DNA of 64,000 nt, taken from assembly GCF_042186555.1 (NCBI RefSeq), contig NC_133326.1, positions 587,592,119-587,656,118 on the forward strand. The letters run 5' to 3'. This document shows, one piece after another, positions 1 to 11,959 of this stretch. A program made the translations under genes and the position numbers. This DNA is from Aquarana catesbeiana (taxonomy: Eukaryota > Chordata > Amphibia > Anura > Ranidae). Numbering within the stretch: position 1 is the stretch's first letter; every line of letters starts with the position of its first letter. Below the pieces are notes generated by a model, which ran no database searches, was not told the DNA's origin, and was given only the letters and a program-made list of their open reading frames with translations.

Positions 1-154
1 AATCTTATATTTTATTTTAGAAATCCCTCAATAAAAACACCCATTGCTTTTTCTTTTCTTACCTTGCTTCCAGGCCTCTAACTGTCAAATGCGTGCATAA
101 GAATTTAAAGTGGTTCTAAAGCTTAGACATTTTTTCCGCTTGAATGGCCTAGGC

Positions 155-287
155 CAGTGATGGTAAACCTTGGAACCCCAGATGTTTTGGAACTACATTT
201 CACATGATGCTCATGCACTCTGCAGTGTTGAGCATCATGGGAAATGTAGTTCAGAAACATCTGGGTTGCCAAGGTTAGCCATCACTG
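155..287. mobile_element. hAT-type hairpin MITE, copy 1
   Basis: A 133-bp element that is almost entirely one inverted repeat: it starts CAGTGATGG and ends CCATCACTG, and the arms pair along nearly their whole length. It is flanked on both sides by the same 8-bp sequence GCCTAGGC (147-154 and 288-295). An 8-bp target duplication with CAG..CTG ends is typical of hAT transposition. It has no coding capacity. A second copy lies at 11731-11866. Confidence 0.8.
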
Positions 288-394
288 GCCTAGGCTATCC
301 AAACGGAAGTTCTCTTCCCCTCCCTCCCTGCAATCATCTGGGACACGTGACAGGCCCTAGATGACTGCCAGACCATTAAGGACACACAGTGTGA

Positions 395-625
395 CATGCA
401 CAGTGAGCACCCGGCTGTGAAGGCCGCAAGCTGTCACAGCCGGGAGCCCATAATTAAAAGTGCAATGCAATTAAAATTGAAATGCCGACACCAAGGAGAG
501 CAGCGTTGGCGCGGGTGACCACATCGCTGGATCCTGGGACAGGTGAGGGTGTGTTTCTTAAAAGTCAGCAGCTACACTTTTTGTAGCTGCTGACTTTTAG
601 TAAACCTAGAAACGACTGGAGCTCT
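395..625 (-). mobile_element. MITE fragment, same family as 43634-44129
   Basis: This stretch is a reversed, partial copy of the MITE at 43634-44129. The shared parts are a stem-loop around TAAAAGTCAGCAGCTAC (559-599) and the adjacent tract with CCTGGGACAGGTGAG. A second stem-loop, CCCGGCTGTGA paired with TCACAGCCGGG, lies at 410-444. The outer TIRs are not clear, so the ends are approximate. Confidence 0.5.
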
Positions 626-1932
626 TCTTTAATGCATTCCCTGCAATAAGGTCAAAAATATCCCAGTGTTTATATCGCCCTCATTTATACATACCTGAGT
701 CCTGTCTCGATCCAGTGCTGTGCTCGTCTGCAGCGGCTCTCTCTGCTCACAGCGGCATCCATTGGCTCCTGCTGCTGTCAATTAAATCCAATAAGCAGAG
801 AGCTGGGGTATGTGGGCTAAGTCACGCTGTGTGTTTCAGTATCAAGCCCGCAGATGTGCCTTCATAGGAAGTGGCTTCCTGTGGTGGCACACCAAGCAGA
901 TGTGGGGCCTGGAGCGCCAGTGGGGAACCCCAGAAGAGGAGGTTTGGGACTGCTCTGTGCAAAATCATTGCATAGAGCAGGTACGTTTTTAACATGTTTA
1001 TTTTTTAATAAAAACAATTAGCTTTACAACAGTTTTACAGAAACACTGTCCTAAGAAACTAATGCTGCAGGTATAAAATGCAGACACCCACACTCCTATT
1101 AGCCAATCACTATGATGGGGCTGCCTAACTGGCCATTTGGAATGTGCAGAAGGCAGGAAGGGGAAGCTTAGGAGCCACCAGGAACTGTTGGAGATGTGCC
1201 TGCAAATGTTGAAAGCTACTGCAGACATGTGTAGACACATCTAAATGGTGCATTTTCTATCTGCAGCAGTTTTTTCTGCTATGACAGATTCTTTGTTTTA
1301 GCATTAGTGAACTTATAGTTCCTCTATTGTAGCCTACAATATTACATACAAATGAACCCAGTGAGAGAAAGCTCATCTTCTGTGATTCAGTTAGAGGTTT
1401 CTCTGCTCTTCTGCTGCATGAGCTGTTATTATACTGTTTAAGCTTGATATTGGCCAGCAGAAAGTGTTGGACAGATGGCTAATCTGTACTCCTTTCACAA
1501 GTAACAGGGGATACATTCATATGTAGTGGTTCCAGGAGCCCACATTCCAAATAGACTGTAATAGGGAATTATTAGTATTATTCATGCTTGCTAAGCAGAG
1601 TAGTTCTTTAACCACAAGTGCAGCAGTATTCTGAAATTCCTGACAGCCATTTAGGAGTCACCTTTCCACACTTTCCTGCTGCCTCTTGATGTGTAAATTT
1701 AGGCATTCCAAAATCCTTATTACTTGGAAGTATTAGGCAAACATTAACAAATTATAGTTAACAACACAAAATGGCTTCATTCACTATGAGGGCAGAGGCA
1801 CTAGAAGTCCACATTAAAGGTGAAGATGTACTACTACCAGAGGCGGGTGTATGGGGAATGTATTGTAAGAGGTCTGAGTAGGCTTTACATTGGTATTAGA
1901 TGATTAGACACAGGATTGCATTGTGACATTAC
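626..1932. other. No feature recognised
   Basis: Unique-looking AT-rich DNA. The short frames here show no recognisable protein motif, and I see no tandem or inverted structure of note. Confidence 0.5.
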
Positions 1933-2345
1933 GGCCCCTTTCACAATGGGGCGGTTTGCAGGCGCTATTGCGCTAATAATAGCGCCTGCAAACTGACCCA
2001 AAACAGCCGCTGCTGTTTCTCCAGTGTGAAAGCCCCGAGGGCTTTCACACTGGAGCGGTGCGCTAGCAGGACGGGAAAAAAAGTCCTGCTAGCAGCATCT
2101 TTGGAGCAGTGAAGGAGCGGTGTATACACCGCTCCTTCACCACTCCTGCCCATTGAAATCAATGGGACAGCGCGGCTATACCGCCAGCAAAGCGCCTCTG
2201 TGGAGGTGCTTTGCGGTGGTTTTTAACCCTTTCTTGGCCGCTAGCGGGGGTAAAACCACCCCGTTAGCGGCCGAATACCGACGGTAAAGCGCAGCTAACA
2301 ATAGCGGTGCTTTACCGCTGACGCCGCCCCAGTGTTAAAGGGGCC
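1933..2345. mobile_element. PIF/Harbinger-like MITE (GGCCCCTTTCAC ends), copy 1
   Basis: A 413-bp non-coding element with terminal inverted repeats GGCCCCTTTCACAATGGGG at the left and the complement of CCCCAGTGTTAAAGGGGCC at the right. The same 3 bp, TAC, flank both ends (1930-1932 and 2346-2348). The interior holds several shorter self-complementary tracts. A full second copy lies at 37473-37858 with a TAA duplication. Three-base target duplications fit PIF/Harbinger; the superfamily assignment is inference. Confidence 0.7.
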
Positions 2346-2788
2346 TACAACATGCAAAAAATAATTGTATTTTCAAAATAATGCTCCCAAATTCATTATT
2401 TCTCTGCATTGAGTAGCTGTGCATATATGTATCAGTGTGTTGTCTATTTTTTTTAAATGGTGTACATCAGAGATTCTGTAATCTCTAGTCCTCATTTATG
2501 AAGACTGGAGGGAATGATGTTCATCACACAAGCAGCCATTGCCTTTCTTCTTTTAATATGTTGTGATTGCAGAAATCTGTCTAGCACAGGTAACTTAGAC
2601 CCGTTCTGTCAGTTTTCATAAATTAGATCCGGTTTTGCTCAAAGACACTTATGGGTGTGTTTATACAAAATTTGCTGAGCTGTTTGTCCTTTGCATGCCC
2701 ATTTGTTCTCTGTGAATGAGGGCAATATTGAATGTTACTAGGCTATGTTCTCTCCAGGTTGAACGGTCTTCATTCATACAGAATAAAA
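2346..2788. other. No feature recognised
   Basis: Unique-looking DNA between two TIR elements. No coding, RNA or repeat structure seen. Confidence 0.5.
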
Positions 2789-2790
2789 TA

Positions 2791-3903
2791 CCGTATTTAT
2801 TGGCATATAACACGCACTTTTCCCCCCTTAAAATAGGCTGCCACCGAGGGGAAGGAGGGGACGAGCGCCACCGAAATAGACAGAGCCGGATCTTCTGTGT
2901 ACTCGGCTTGCAGTCACGCCCAGTCCTGCCCCCTGGATGGCTCCTAGCATTGACATCCCGGCATTGGACCATATGTCCATCATAGGATCCGGGCCAAGGG
3001 GCGGGACTGGGCGTGACACCGAGTACACAGGAGATCCGACTCTGTCTATTTCGGCAAGGCTGCAGATGGACACTGATCAGGCTGCAGTGAGGAGCAAGGC
3101 TGCAGATGGGCACTGATTAGGCTGCAGTGAGGAGCAAGGCTGCAGATGGGCACAGATCAGGCTGCAGTCGGGCACAGATTAGGCTGCAGTGAGGTGCAAG
3201 GCTGCAGATGGGCACTGATTAGGCTGCAGTGAGGAGCAAGGCTACAGATGGGCACAGATTAGGCTGCAGTGAGGTGCAAGGCTGCAGATGGGCACTGATT
3301 AGGCTGCAGGGAGGAGCAAGGCTGTAGATGGGCACTGATTAGGCTGCAGTGAGGAGCAAGGCTGCAGATGGGCACAGATCAGGCTGCAGATGGGCACAGA
3401 TTAGGCTGCAGTGAGGTGCAAGGCTGCAGATGGGCACTGATTAGGCTGCAGTGAGGAGCAAGGCTGCAGATGGCACAGATTAGGCTGCAGTGAGGTGCAA
3501 GGCTGCAGATGGGCACTGATTAGGCTGCAGGGAGGAGCAAGGCTGCAGATGGGCACTGATTAGGCTGCAGGGAGGAGCAAGGCTGCAGATGGGCACTGAT
3601 TAGGCTGCAGTGAGGAGCAAGGCTGCAGATGGGCACAGATCAGGCTGCAGATGGGCACAGATTAGGCTGCAGTGAGGTGCAAGGCTGCAGATGGGCACTG
3701 ATTAGGCTGCAGGGAGGAGCAAGGCTGCGGATGGGCACAGATTAGGCTGCATTGAGGCTGCAGATGGGCACTAATCAGGCTGCATTGATGCTCACTGACC
3801 ATTATGTTGCTTCAAAGTGGCTTATTTTTTTTTTTTTTTAAGTTTTTTTTCCCTGAAATTTCCCTCTTAAATTGGGGTGTGTGTTATATGCCAATAAATA
3901 CGG
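2791..3903. mobile_element. TA-flanked TIR element with an expanded minisatellite core
   Basis: The left end CCGTATTTATTGGCATATAA is mirrored by the complement at 3884-3903, and both ends are flanked by TA. The 1.1-kb element has no transposase frame. Its left interior is GC-rich and partly self-complementary (2880-3050); the rest is a 40-bp minisatellite. A related 599-bp element with the same ends lies at 58933-59531. The superfamily is not certain; TA duplications occur in several TIR groups. Confidence 0.75.
3055..3790. repeat. 40-bp minisatellite inside the TIR element
   Basis: About 18 imperfect copies of a unit built from GGCTGCAGATGGGCACTGAT, TAGGCTGCAGTGAGGAGCAA. Units vary at a few fixed positions (ACTGATT or ACAGATC, GTGAGG or GGGAGG), and some half units occur. 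The array lies wholly between the TIRs of the 2791-3903 element, so it arose or expanded inside a transposon copy. Confidence 0.85.
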
Positions 3904-3905
3904 TA

Positions 3906-5089
3906 CTTACGGTACTGTGCCCAGCAGCTCTATCTAGTGGCCATAATATGGTATTATATAATATAGCATATGACATTTGATTTTGCCTTTGTACACGCAG
4001 TTTTAAAGCTCAGAAAAAAATAGTATAAATACACCCTATAGAATAATGATGTGCTATATATATATTTTTTTTAACTGTAACATTGGTTTAGAAAGTGTTA
4101 AATTGTCTAAACACAATAGTCTCCAGGGAAAAACATGCAAAAGAACAACGAGCAGTACTACATTTGGGATGCCAGATAAAAAATATGTCAGGGGTGCCAT
4201 TTGCAGTTTTTGGAGGGCTATGAGAGGACCCTATAGATATATTTAGGTTGATGTATTTGTATGATCTACTGTAGAAATATGTATACTTTATTATCATACA
4301 GAATTGTAGACCATGTAATGTGGACTTTCCCTAGAATCTATATGCTCACCACTAGGCACATGTGACATTGAGGCCTGGCGATATCCTTAGTATGCACCCT
4401 TTTCCATGTTGATTTGTCCCCAGTATACAGTCAGCTGGCACCGAGATGCATCCCCATAGCAGTGACAGGATTGGAAACGGTGGCATGAAAAGCATATTTT
4501 TCATTTTTTCGGTTTATTACATTTTTTCATATTTTCATAGAAATCTGAACTTGTTTTTCTCTCCCCTGCTCTAGTTAACCTAGGGGATGGGGGAGATATA
4601 ATCATGTCATGACCATGTCATGTGACTAGACTAGAGTGCTCCTGCATATGTATGTATAAACACGTATACATATATCTGTGTGAGTGTACAAGTCTGTGTG
4701 TAAAGATGTAAATGAAATTCGTGGAATTATTGGAGCAGAATAATCTGCACTGCCCTACATAGGGAATGTACACCCTTGCACTAGGGATGCTAGTTAGGCC
4801 CACCTGCTGTGTCTTGGTCTCTTTTATCATATGTGAGAGTGTTGTCTGTGTTGCCAGTAACTTCTCTTTATTCTCCCACACTGACTTGGTTGGATGAAAG
4901 GAAGAATATGGCTACTATGGGCAACTCAAATCATTTATCCCTGCTGACACTCAAATGTCTTTATCCTTAATGCAATCTTTGTGATGTAGAAGCGCTGAAC
5001 CTTATGTGGATACGTTTTAATGCAATAGGTGGTTTGTGGTCCTAGAGGCTGCTCACCAGCAACTGTGGGGTCTTGTTGGACCCCCAGAG
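3906..5089. other. No feature recognised
   Basis: AT-rich unique-looking DNA. No supported feature. Confidence 0.5.
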
Positions 5090-5094
5090 GAGTT

Positions 5095-5225
5095 TGTTGA
5101 AGTTTTGAAAGGATGGAAGCACAACACTAGCTTGTACAGACTTTTAAAGGATTTTTATTTTGTAGGGACCAACGCGTTTTAGGGGCTAAGTAACCCCCCC
5201 CCCCTTTCATCAGGACTAAAAAACA
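5095..5225. repeat. Dispersed repeat fragment (CCAACGCGTTT motif)
   Basis: The order 'GGATGGAAGCACAAC, TTTTTATTTTGTAGGGACC, AACGCGTTTTAGGGGC, C-run, CATCAGG' resembles the start of 14420-14545 and weakly 21290-21420. All share a rearranged 'pyrimidine block then GCGTTT or GATGTTTCA then CATCAGG or AGCAAGG' layout. I take this as a dispersed repeat of unknown class with no clear ends. Confidence 0.35.
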
Positions 5226-6594
5226 GGATGAAGCAGGCACTTGGATTGGAAAGGCATTATCCTTAATGCAGCCTAGAGGCTTCTGTACACAGCTAAAGCT
5301 TTTTCCAATTCCTGATAAATCAGCCAACATTCGAGCCCTGGGTGCCCCTGCCAGCACTACCTAGCTTGACAAAACTTGATTGTTCAGTCGACTTTTGTCA
5401 AAGGAGTCAGGTGGAAAATTGTCAGCCAAACAGCACCTGCATCCAATCACTTGCAGGTGCCAGCTGTCAGAATACAATAGCCAACAGGCGATATTGCTGT
5501 GTGCTGTTAAGTATGGCTAGAGGAATCTGTTAGATTTCTTTTGTTCAGCCCGTAGGCTGAATGAAAGAAATCTATGTGTATGGCCTGCGATATGTTGACA
5601 GATCTAATTGGTGGTTGTGGCTTCCAGCTGTCCATTTAGAGAAGATCTCATATTTTAACTGAACAGGTGGGGAGGTTTGAGGTGAGGCTTACTAGCAGTA
5701 TTTGTATGAACATGTACAGTCCCTTTTTTTTGGCTGCCCATCCCAACTCAGAAGGCGCTATTAATGTTAATCTGATAATGTAATTATGTCCTTGTCTTGT
5801 TTGTATATTACCATCACACCTTGAGCAATGTGTACATAGCCCCCTTATTACCCCTCCATTCACACTATATGGTTTACTGTAAGTCATCCCTTATGTGCCT
5901 GTCCAGTGTAGGGTTAGTTTTCACAACCAGTCAGGTTAAGGAGATTTCAAAACAGAAAACCCTGTCTTCAGAGTTGTGGGTTTCTAAACCTAACCCTTGT
6001 CTCACCCAACTGATGGTTGTTTTGGTTACACAGTTAGGGTTTATGTTGACCATCTTTTGTTCATGACCGAACAACTTCTCCCCCCATACAAGTCTATCAG
6101 AATGTAAAAGCATCCGAAGCAAGTCAAGTGTGCCTCCAAGGAATTCTGAATTGTCCCAAACGGATGTCTAAAGCACACTGCATCTGCAACCCAAAACCCA
6201 TTGACGCAAGCCCTAAACTTGTAATGATAGAAATACAGAAGCTGCAGTTGCTGACCCTGGTTGCCATTGCTGATGCTTTTACTTTTGTAGAGCAGGGGAA
6301 AAAAAGAAAATCTGAATGCACATATTTGCATACTTGCGTCAGTTCAGTATCTCAAAAAATTTAAACCAAAGGGTCAATGTGACTGCCAGCCAACTAGGAT
6401 TTCAGAAAGGGGGGTCAGCAATGGTAACCTTCATGTTCCACTTGTGATAGGGCTTGCTTTGAAAACAAAGCCAATCAATGCCAGAACTAGAAACACATAG
6501 ATTTCATTAGATTTTCCAATATTGTGCTTGTCAGTGGTCGTGTCAGGCAAATATAGAATTTAGGGAAACTGTTTCTAAATTCAAAAGTAAAACA
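5226..6594. other. No feature recognised
   Basis: Mostly unique DNA. Part of 5390-5600 has the composition of other short MITE fragments in the window, but I could not find both ends. Confidence 0.4.
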
Positions 6595-6915
6595 CAAGTT
6601 CCCCCTGTAAAGAGGGCATAATATACTTACCTATCCCATCACCTGTGCCATGATCTTCACTCTCTTCAAAAGCTACAACAGCAGAAAAATCCTCCAACAT
6701 ACTTCCGGGAGTGTTGGATGCGCATTCATCCGCTGAGCACTGTGAATCCTTCTGCCGGCCCTATGTTATTATGGATCTCAGTGGATAGAACCATGGTGCT
6801 TGGTGGGGATCCAGGTATCTGACACTCCCAGAGTATTCTCTGGTAACTAGGACATGTAAGTATATTATGTCTACCTTTCATGGAGAGGCTTTGTTCTACA
6901 AGGGTTCTTTAAAAG
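6595..6915. mobile_element. Probable MITE with internal inverted arms
   Basis: CATAATATACTTAC at 6617-6630 is answered by its complement GTAAGTATATTATG at 6856-6869. A similar 'ATTATACTTACCTGCTC' tract occurs at 44478-44496, so this is a dispersed family. Outer ends are approximate and no target duplication was identified. Confidence 0.45.
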
Positions 6916-9587
6916 TTTCTGCACTTTTTTGTATATTTAATAGTTAGAAAAGTGTGGAAACTTTTTGAAGAACATCCATGTGCATGAGGCCTAATGCATA
7001 GTCAAACTCGTACTTTATATTTTAGTGACTGTCTTTTTAAGGGCCAGTGTCAATTGGCTTTGGGCTTGTGGCTGTTGGCAAATACAGTGTGCTTTGAGGT
7101 GTATTACGCTTGCATTTGACATCAGTTTAAGACGCTACTTCATTTGACCTACTAATCTGCATCAAGCTGATTTTGTGTCCTCATTTACTTCTATGTGGAG
7201 ATAAGCATATCTGGTTGGCCTGGTCTCAAGCTTGCTCCTTTTAGTAAACTACCTTTTTATTTTACTTTTTTGTTTTTATTATTGACTTTTTTCATGATAC
7301 TTGTTAGATATCCAGGTGACCTTTTAGTGAAGGAAGCAATAATCGTAAGTTAAAAATGGATTACTAGTAATCTGATATACAATATACATAAATGTTTTGT
7401 TAGCTTGTGAAAACTAGCTTTCTTTCCTATATACAGGTGGATGGGATCACATAAGTAAAACGGTCCTACAGCAGATGTTTTCTGTATAGAGCAAGCTGCA
7501 GTTTGAAGACCAGTACACAGCAGCTGGAGCTGTAGTATTAAACATCACAAGATCCGCTCCTATATTGTTGTACATTACCACAGCTAACAATTTTTTAATC
7601 ACTAGCTTTCAGACTAAACCAAAAGCAAAAAACCTTTCAGTTCGGAAATGATCACTAGTGGTAAGGGTCCAAGGAGAGGAACCACATGCTTTTCTTAGAA
7701 AAAAGCACTTGCTTGAGGCCCTGCGTGAACTTTTTGTTCATTGAAGTATATTGTATGAAGGCAGTCTATTCATTTTGTATGGGCTCTCAACACACAAAAC
7801 AAAAAACACACACACCTGCACGATGTTTCTAGACATTTTGTAAGCTCGGTAACAGTTCTATGTTCCTGACTTGTCTACATACCACAATATATTTAAATAT
7901 ATATATTTATATATATATATAATTTAAATTGCACCTATAATTAAAGGATGAAACCCAAGAAGCCACCAGCATATGGTTAGTAGATCACTTAACCCACCCC
8001 TGTAATAAATCTTGCTAAATGTTTTCGGTTGTGCCTCTGTGATCAGCTCTAGCCAAGATTTTTGGAGGGTTATGAGGAGTATGCAGCTGGATTGTTTGTA
8101 CCGGATGCCTATCCAACTTTAGGATTATTGCGTTCAAAAATAGCAGTGCCTGAAAGAAAGCACTGGCCTCATTTCAATTTTTGGTTTAGAAAGCAAAGTT
8201 ATAAATGGATTATTCTACATTAATGACTTTATCCGTCATTGCCATATCAACAATTGTTGCCTTTCGAGCTGTACCATTACTTTTTTTTGCATCTACAAAT
8301 CTATAGATTTATTTCCTTTTAACTAGCAGATGTCATTGTTTAGTTCTTCCACTGAATCTCACAGTGGGTAAATTAGATTTCTATTTGGGGATATAACCAG
8401 ACAGCCTTCAGAAGTCCTGTAGACAGAACTACCTAATCACCCTGAAAATCACATTGATTAAACTTTCATTTGCTGAGCCCAGCTCTGTCAGAAAACGGAT
8501 ACTGCCTGACCTTTTAAGATTATAATGTTATACGCACAAGTGGGTCTGAGAAGTATCCTTGTCTTCATTCAGGTCATGGTTCAGTACATGTCACCTTTCT
8601 CAGCTAGCACCAGTGTATTGTTATAGTTTGTGAACCTCATGTTTCTAGAAAACAAAGTCACTATGCTGTATTAATCTGCAAAGCACTGAGCAGAATCTCA
8701 GTATTTCGGTTTACAGTGGAAATTGAAATTTTCTTTGCAAAAACGTATACAGATCAGAAGTTTATTATGCAGACCTATTGAGACTTTTAGCCCACATTCA
8801 CATTAGCGAATGAGGCTGTTGGCGATTACATGCAGGAGATGCAGTGGGGCTTCCTTCTGAGAATTAGCTGCAAGTCGAAGCCCCATCGAAAGCAATGAGA
8901 GGTTGACAGCTCCCACAGCCAATTGTGGCCATTCACCTGTAATCGCTCATGGAGAGCTCTGATAAGATACAGTGATAGCAAGTTCTTCTGATCTTCTCGT
9001 GCTCCTCCACCACTCCCACTGCAAGACATACAACTGGTGGGAAAACATTAATGGCTAAACTTCAGAGTAGGACTCTAAGTTGAATTTCTCATCAGTTCAA
9101 TAATTATCATCTTCTTCTTGAATCTGTCTTCACCACACTGCCCCCTAGCATTCATATTCCTACTAGATTTTTTTTTTTTACCAGTGTTCCATACAATAAC
9201 TAAGGCATTCTATTATGTTGAAGTGCAACTGTAATCAAATAAGATCCCTCCAGTAATTTTCTAAGGCATTGCCACATTTAAAGTGAAAGATGCCATAAAT
9301 TCCTTTGCTGCAGAAATTGCTGCTTTTCAATCCCACAGTGGCCAGCCACATGATGAAATGCGTCGGCATGTTTCATATGATCTCTTCTAACAAGGGTAAT
9401 CTGTTTACATTGGCAGATGCTTTTCTTAAGCAGATATCCTGTGACTTAAGTCTAGGTTCTTGGTATCATAAGCAACCAGTGGGAGATCCTTGAACAAAGT
9501 TTCTGTAGCAAAGCTATTTTTTTGTCTGTTGTCATTTGTCACTTTAAGGTAGCAGGGTTGGCAGGATGTTTGATCATAGCACTGCTT
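6916..9587. other. Mostly unique DNA
   Basis: No coding or RNA gene supported. At 8777-8800 the sequence TTTAGCCCACATTCACATTAGCG looks like the outer end of a 'ttcacac' type MITE, but the matching right end was not found. Short AT runs occur near 7890-7925. Confidence 0.45.
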
Positions 9588-10045
9588 TAAAACTGAACTC
9601 CAAGCAAACAACTAAATATACAGGTTGAAATACATGAAAACCTTTTTTTTACCAGCTTACCAGCTTGAGGATTTGTATTGCCAGACAGCACAAACCGGTT
9701 GGTAAGCTGACCCTTTATACTTCAGTTAATCAATACAGCCTGGTCACCCCCAGTCTGTAATAGGAAAGTGAAGAAAAAGCAGCCGATTGCTGTCTTCACT
9801 CTGCTTTCTCTTCCTATCAACATGTTCCTGGTCAGCACATGTGTACTGAAGCACACCTGATTGGCCCCTAGTGCTGCCCCGCCCTCTCCAGATCTGAGCA
9901 CCGCTGTAAAGGTGATTATAAGAGGGTGATACCAAGTTAAAATCAAGTACTAGCCACATTTAAAATTGCATCCAGTGATATTGTAAGTAAATATAAAACT
10001 GCATTTTTTGGTGTTTTTTCTGCATCTGCCCTGAGTTCAGTTTTA
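9588..10045. mobile_element. TTAA-flanked MITE
   Basis: TAAAACTGAACTCCAAGC at the left is mirrored by TGCCCTGAGTTCAGTTTTA at the right. The tetranucleotide TTAA sits at both boundaries (9587-9590 and 10043-10046). The 458-bp interior has no transposase frame. TTAA-specific insertion is known for piggyBac and Kolobok groups; which applies here is inference. Confidence 0.65.
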
Positions 10046-11730
10046 ATGCTCCACGGAGGTTGCTATGGTATAATTTACCTGAACCCTATGTATCTGATTC
10101 CTGAGTTAACTATGTTATGCAGAATCTCAATAAACCAACCTCACTAAAACACAATAAAAAAGTTAAAAATCTGACACTAAAAATAATGTACATGTAAATG
10201 TGATTACCAATAGTTTGCCCTACAGTCACTGTTTGGAACACTACTAAACAATTTCATTAGAGTAGTCCTGCTAAGGACAGCATGAAGAACTTGGGGCTGG
10301 TTATAAAACATTACATTTTTGGTCTGGTGATCGAATTGTAAAGACTCCTCAATAAGTCACAAGTCTCCTGTATAATAGATCCCATTTCTTAACGTTTCAC
10401 AGATACTGCAGATTAGATTTATGTAATGTGACATAATATGAGTTTGTGATGTAGCTGGTGCCTCTGGCAAGGGATATCAATAAAGCTTGAAGAAACTGTG
10501 CCATTATAACCATATCAGTGACATTCCTTTTTTTTCACAGTTGACAACTTTTTTTTAAAGTACATGCACTAATATTTGTTCTGCATTCTGCTGATGTATC
10601 TAGCGTTAAGTAAAGAAAAACGTAAATTATATTATCTATTATGTTAAAAAATATTCTCCTTTAGTTGAAGGTGATCCATATTTGCAACTCATAGACTGCT
10701 GGAAAGAATATTGTGCTCTTTGATAGTTTTCCAGTATTTCATGGGTTAATTGCTGGATATTTTTTGTTTTTGACTGTAACATACTTTTTTCCACAAGATG
10801 TAATTTGTTACATTTTTTTAAAGAAATTTCATATTTAGTGTTTTTTTTTTTTTCTAACATGGCTTTCATTTATCATTGAAATATATTTAAGAAATATGTA
10901 ATATTGGACCAGATGTTGTGAATAATAGTAGAAAAAAAGCTATTTTATTCTGTATTTTTAAAGCTTGTTAAATATAAATAATAAAAATTGATATACCTGC
11001 CATTAACAGCGTGGAGTATTTCTTCAAAAATGCTGTAGGAAATAAGCTTTGTTAATTGTACAGTACACGATAAAGGATCTTTCATTTTCATTTATGGGTA
11101 TATATGCACCTACCTTTAAGTAATTGGACACTGGCAAAAGCTACAGGGGCATGCCCCATTTAACCCATCCCATTCAGACTTTTGCTAATGTCCTTGGGTG
11201 ACCAAAACCACTGCAGCTCCAGTCTTCAGCTTCCAGATTGGTTGACTCCTCTGCCGAACATTGGAGATCCATACCTATGGCCAGTCTGTAATGGCACTGG
11301 CCCATGGGTAATGGCACTGGTCTCTAACAGCCTACCCAGAGTATGAAGACATTTCCTGTGGCAAGTTACTGGGCTAGCCCCTATTTCTGTTAAAGGGTAC
11401 TGACACTCTGAAGCTTTTGACAGCAGAAGAGCAAGTCTTTAAATGTAGTGTCATAGTCATTTAGCAGGAGCACCAGCTGCTTTGCGCAGTGACCACTACT
11501 GTGCCTACATGACCTCAATAACAGTGGTTTCACTGTGCACGTGTGCTTAATTTTCTTCCTCTTGGCATGCTGTCATGGTCAAGTACAGCATAGCAATCCT
11601 TGGTCCCTTTCCTGGGTTCACAGGCTTCACCTCTCCCAAAAATTGCGAGTACCCCTTGTGGACATTTTTCATGCAGATTACAAATGCAGGGGTGAGGGGT
11701 CTAATGGCCTCTCTAGATCAGAATCTAGTC
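10046..11730. other. No feature recognised
   Basis: AT-rich unique-looking DNA with T runs near 10520-10860. The short frames show no protein motif I recognise. Confidence 0.5.
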
Positions 11731-11866
11731 CAGTGATGGCAAACCTTGGCACCCCAGATGTTTTGGAACTATATTTCCCATGATGCTCAACTACACTGCA
11801 GAGTGCATGAGTATCATGGGAAATGTAGTTCCAAAACATCTGGGGTGCCAAGGTTCACTATCACTG
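11731..11866. mobile_element. hAT-type hairpin MITE, copy 2
   Basis: A second copy of the element at 155-287, in the same layout: CAGTGATGG start, a long arm through CCAGATGTTTTGGAACTA, and a near-complete complementary return arm ending CACTG. The flanks do not show a clean 8-bp duplication, so they have probably drifted or been rearranged. Confidence 0.7.
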
Positions 11867-11959
11867 CTCTCTAATCTCTGACATTGCTCTTAAAGCTGAC
11901 ATGCTGCCTAAGGAGGCGGTAGATGAAGAAGCTACTCCCCCCCCTTCTTCTGAAGCATT

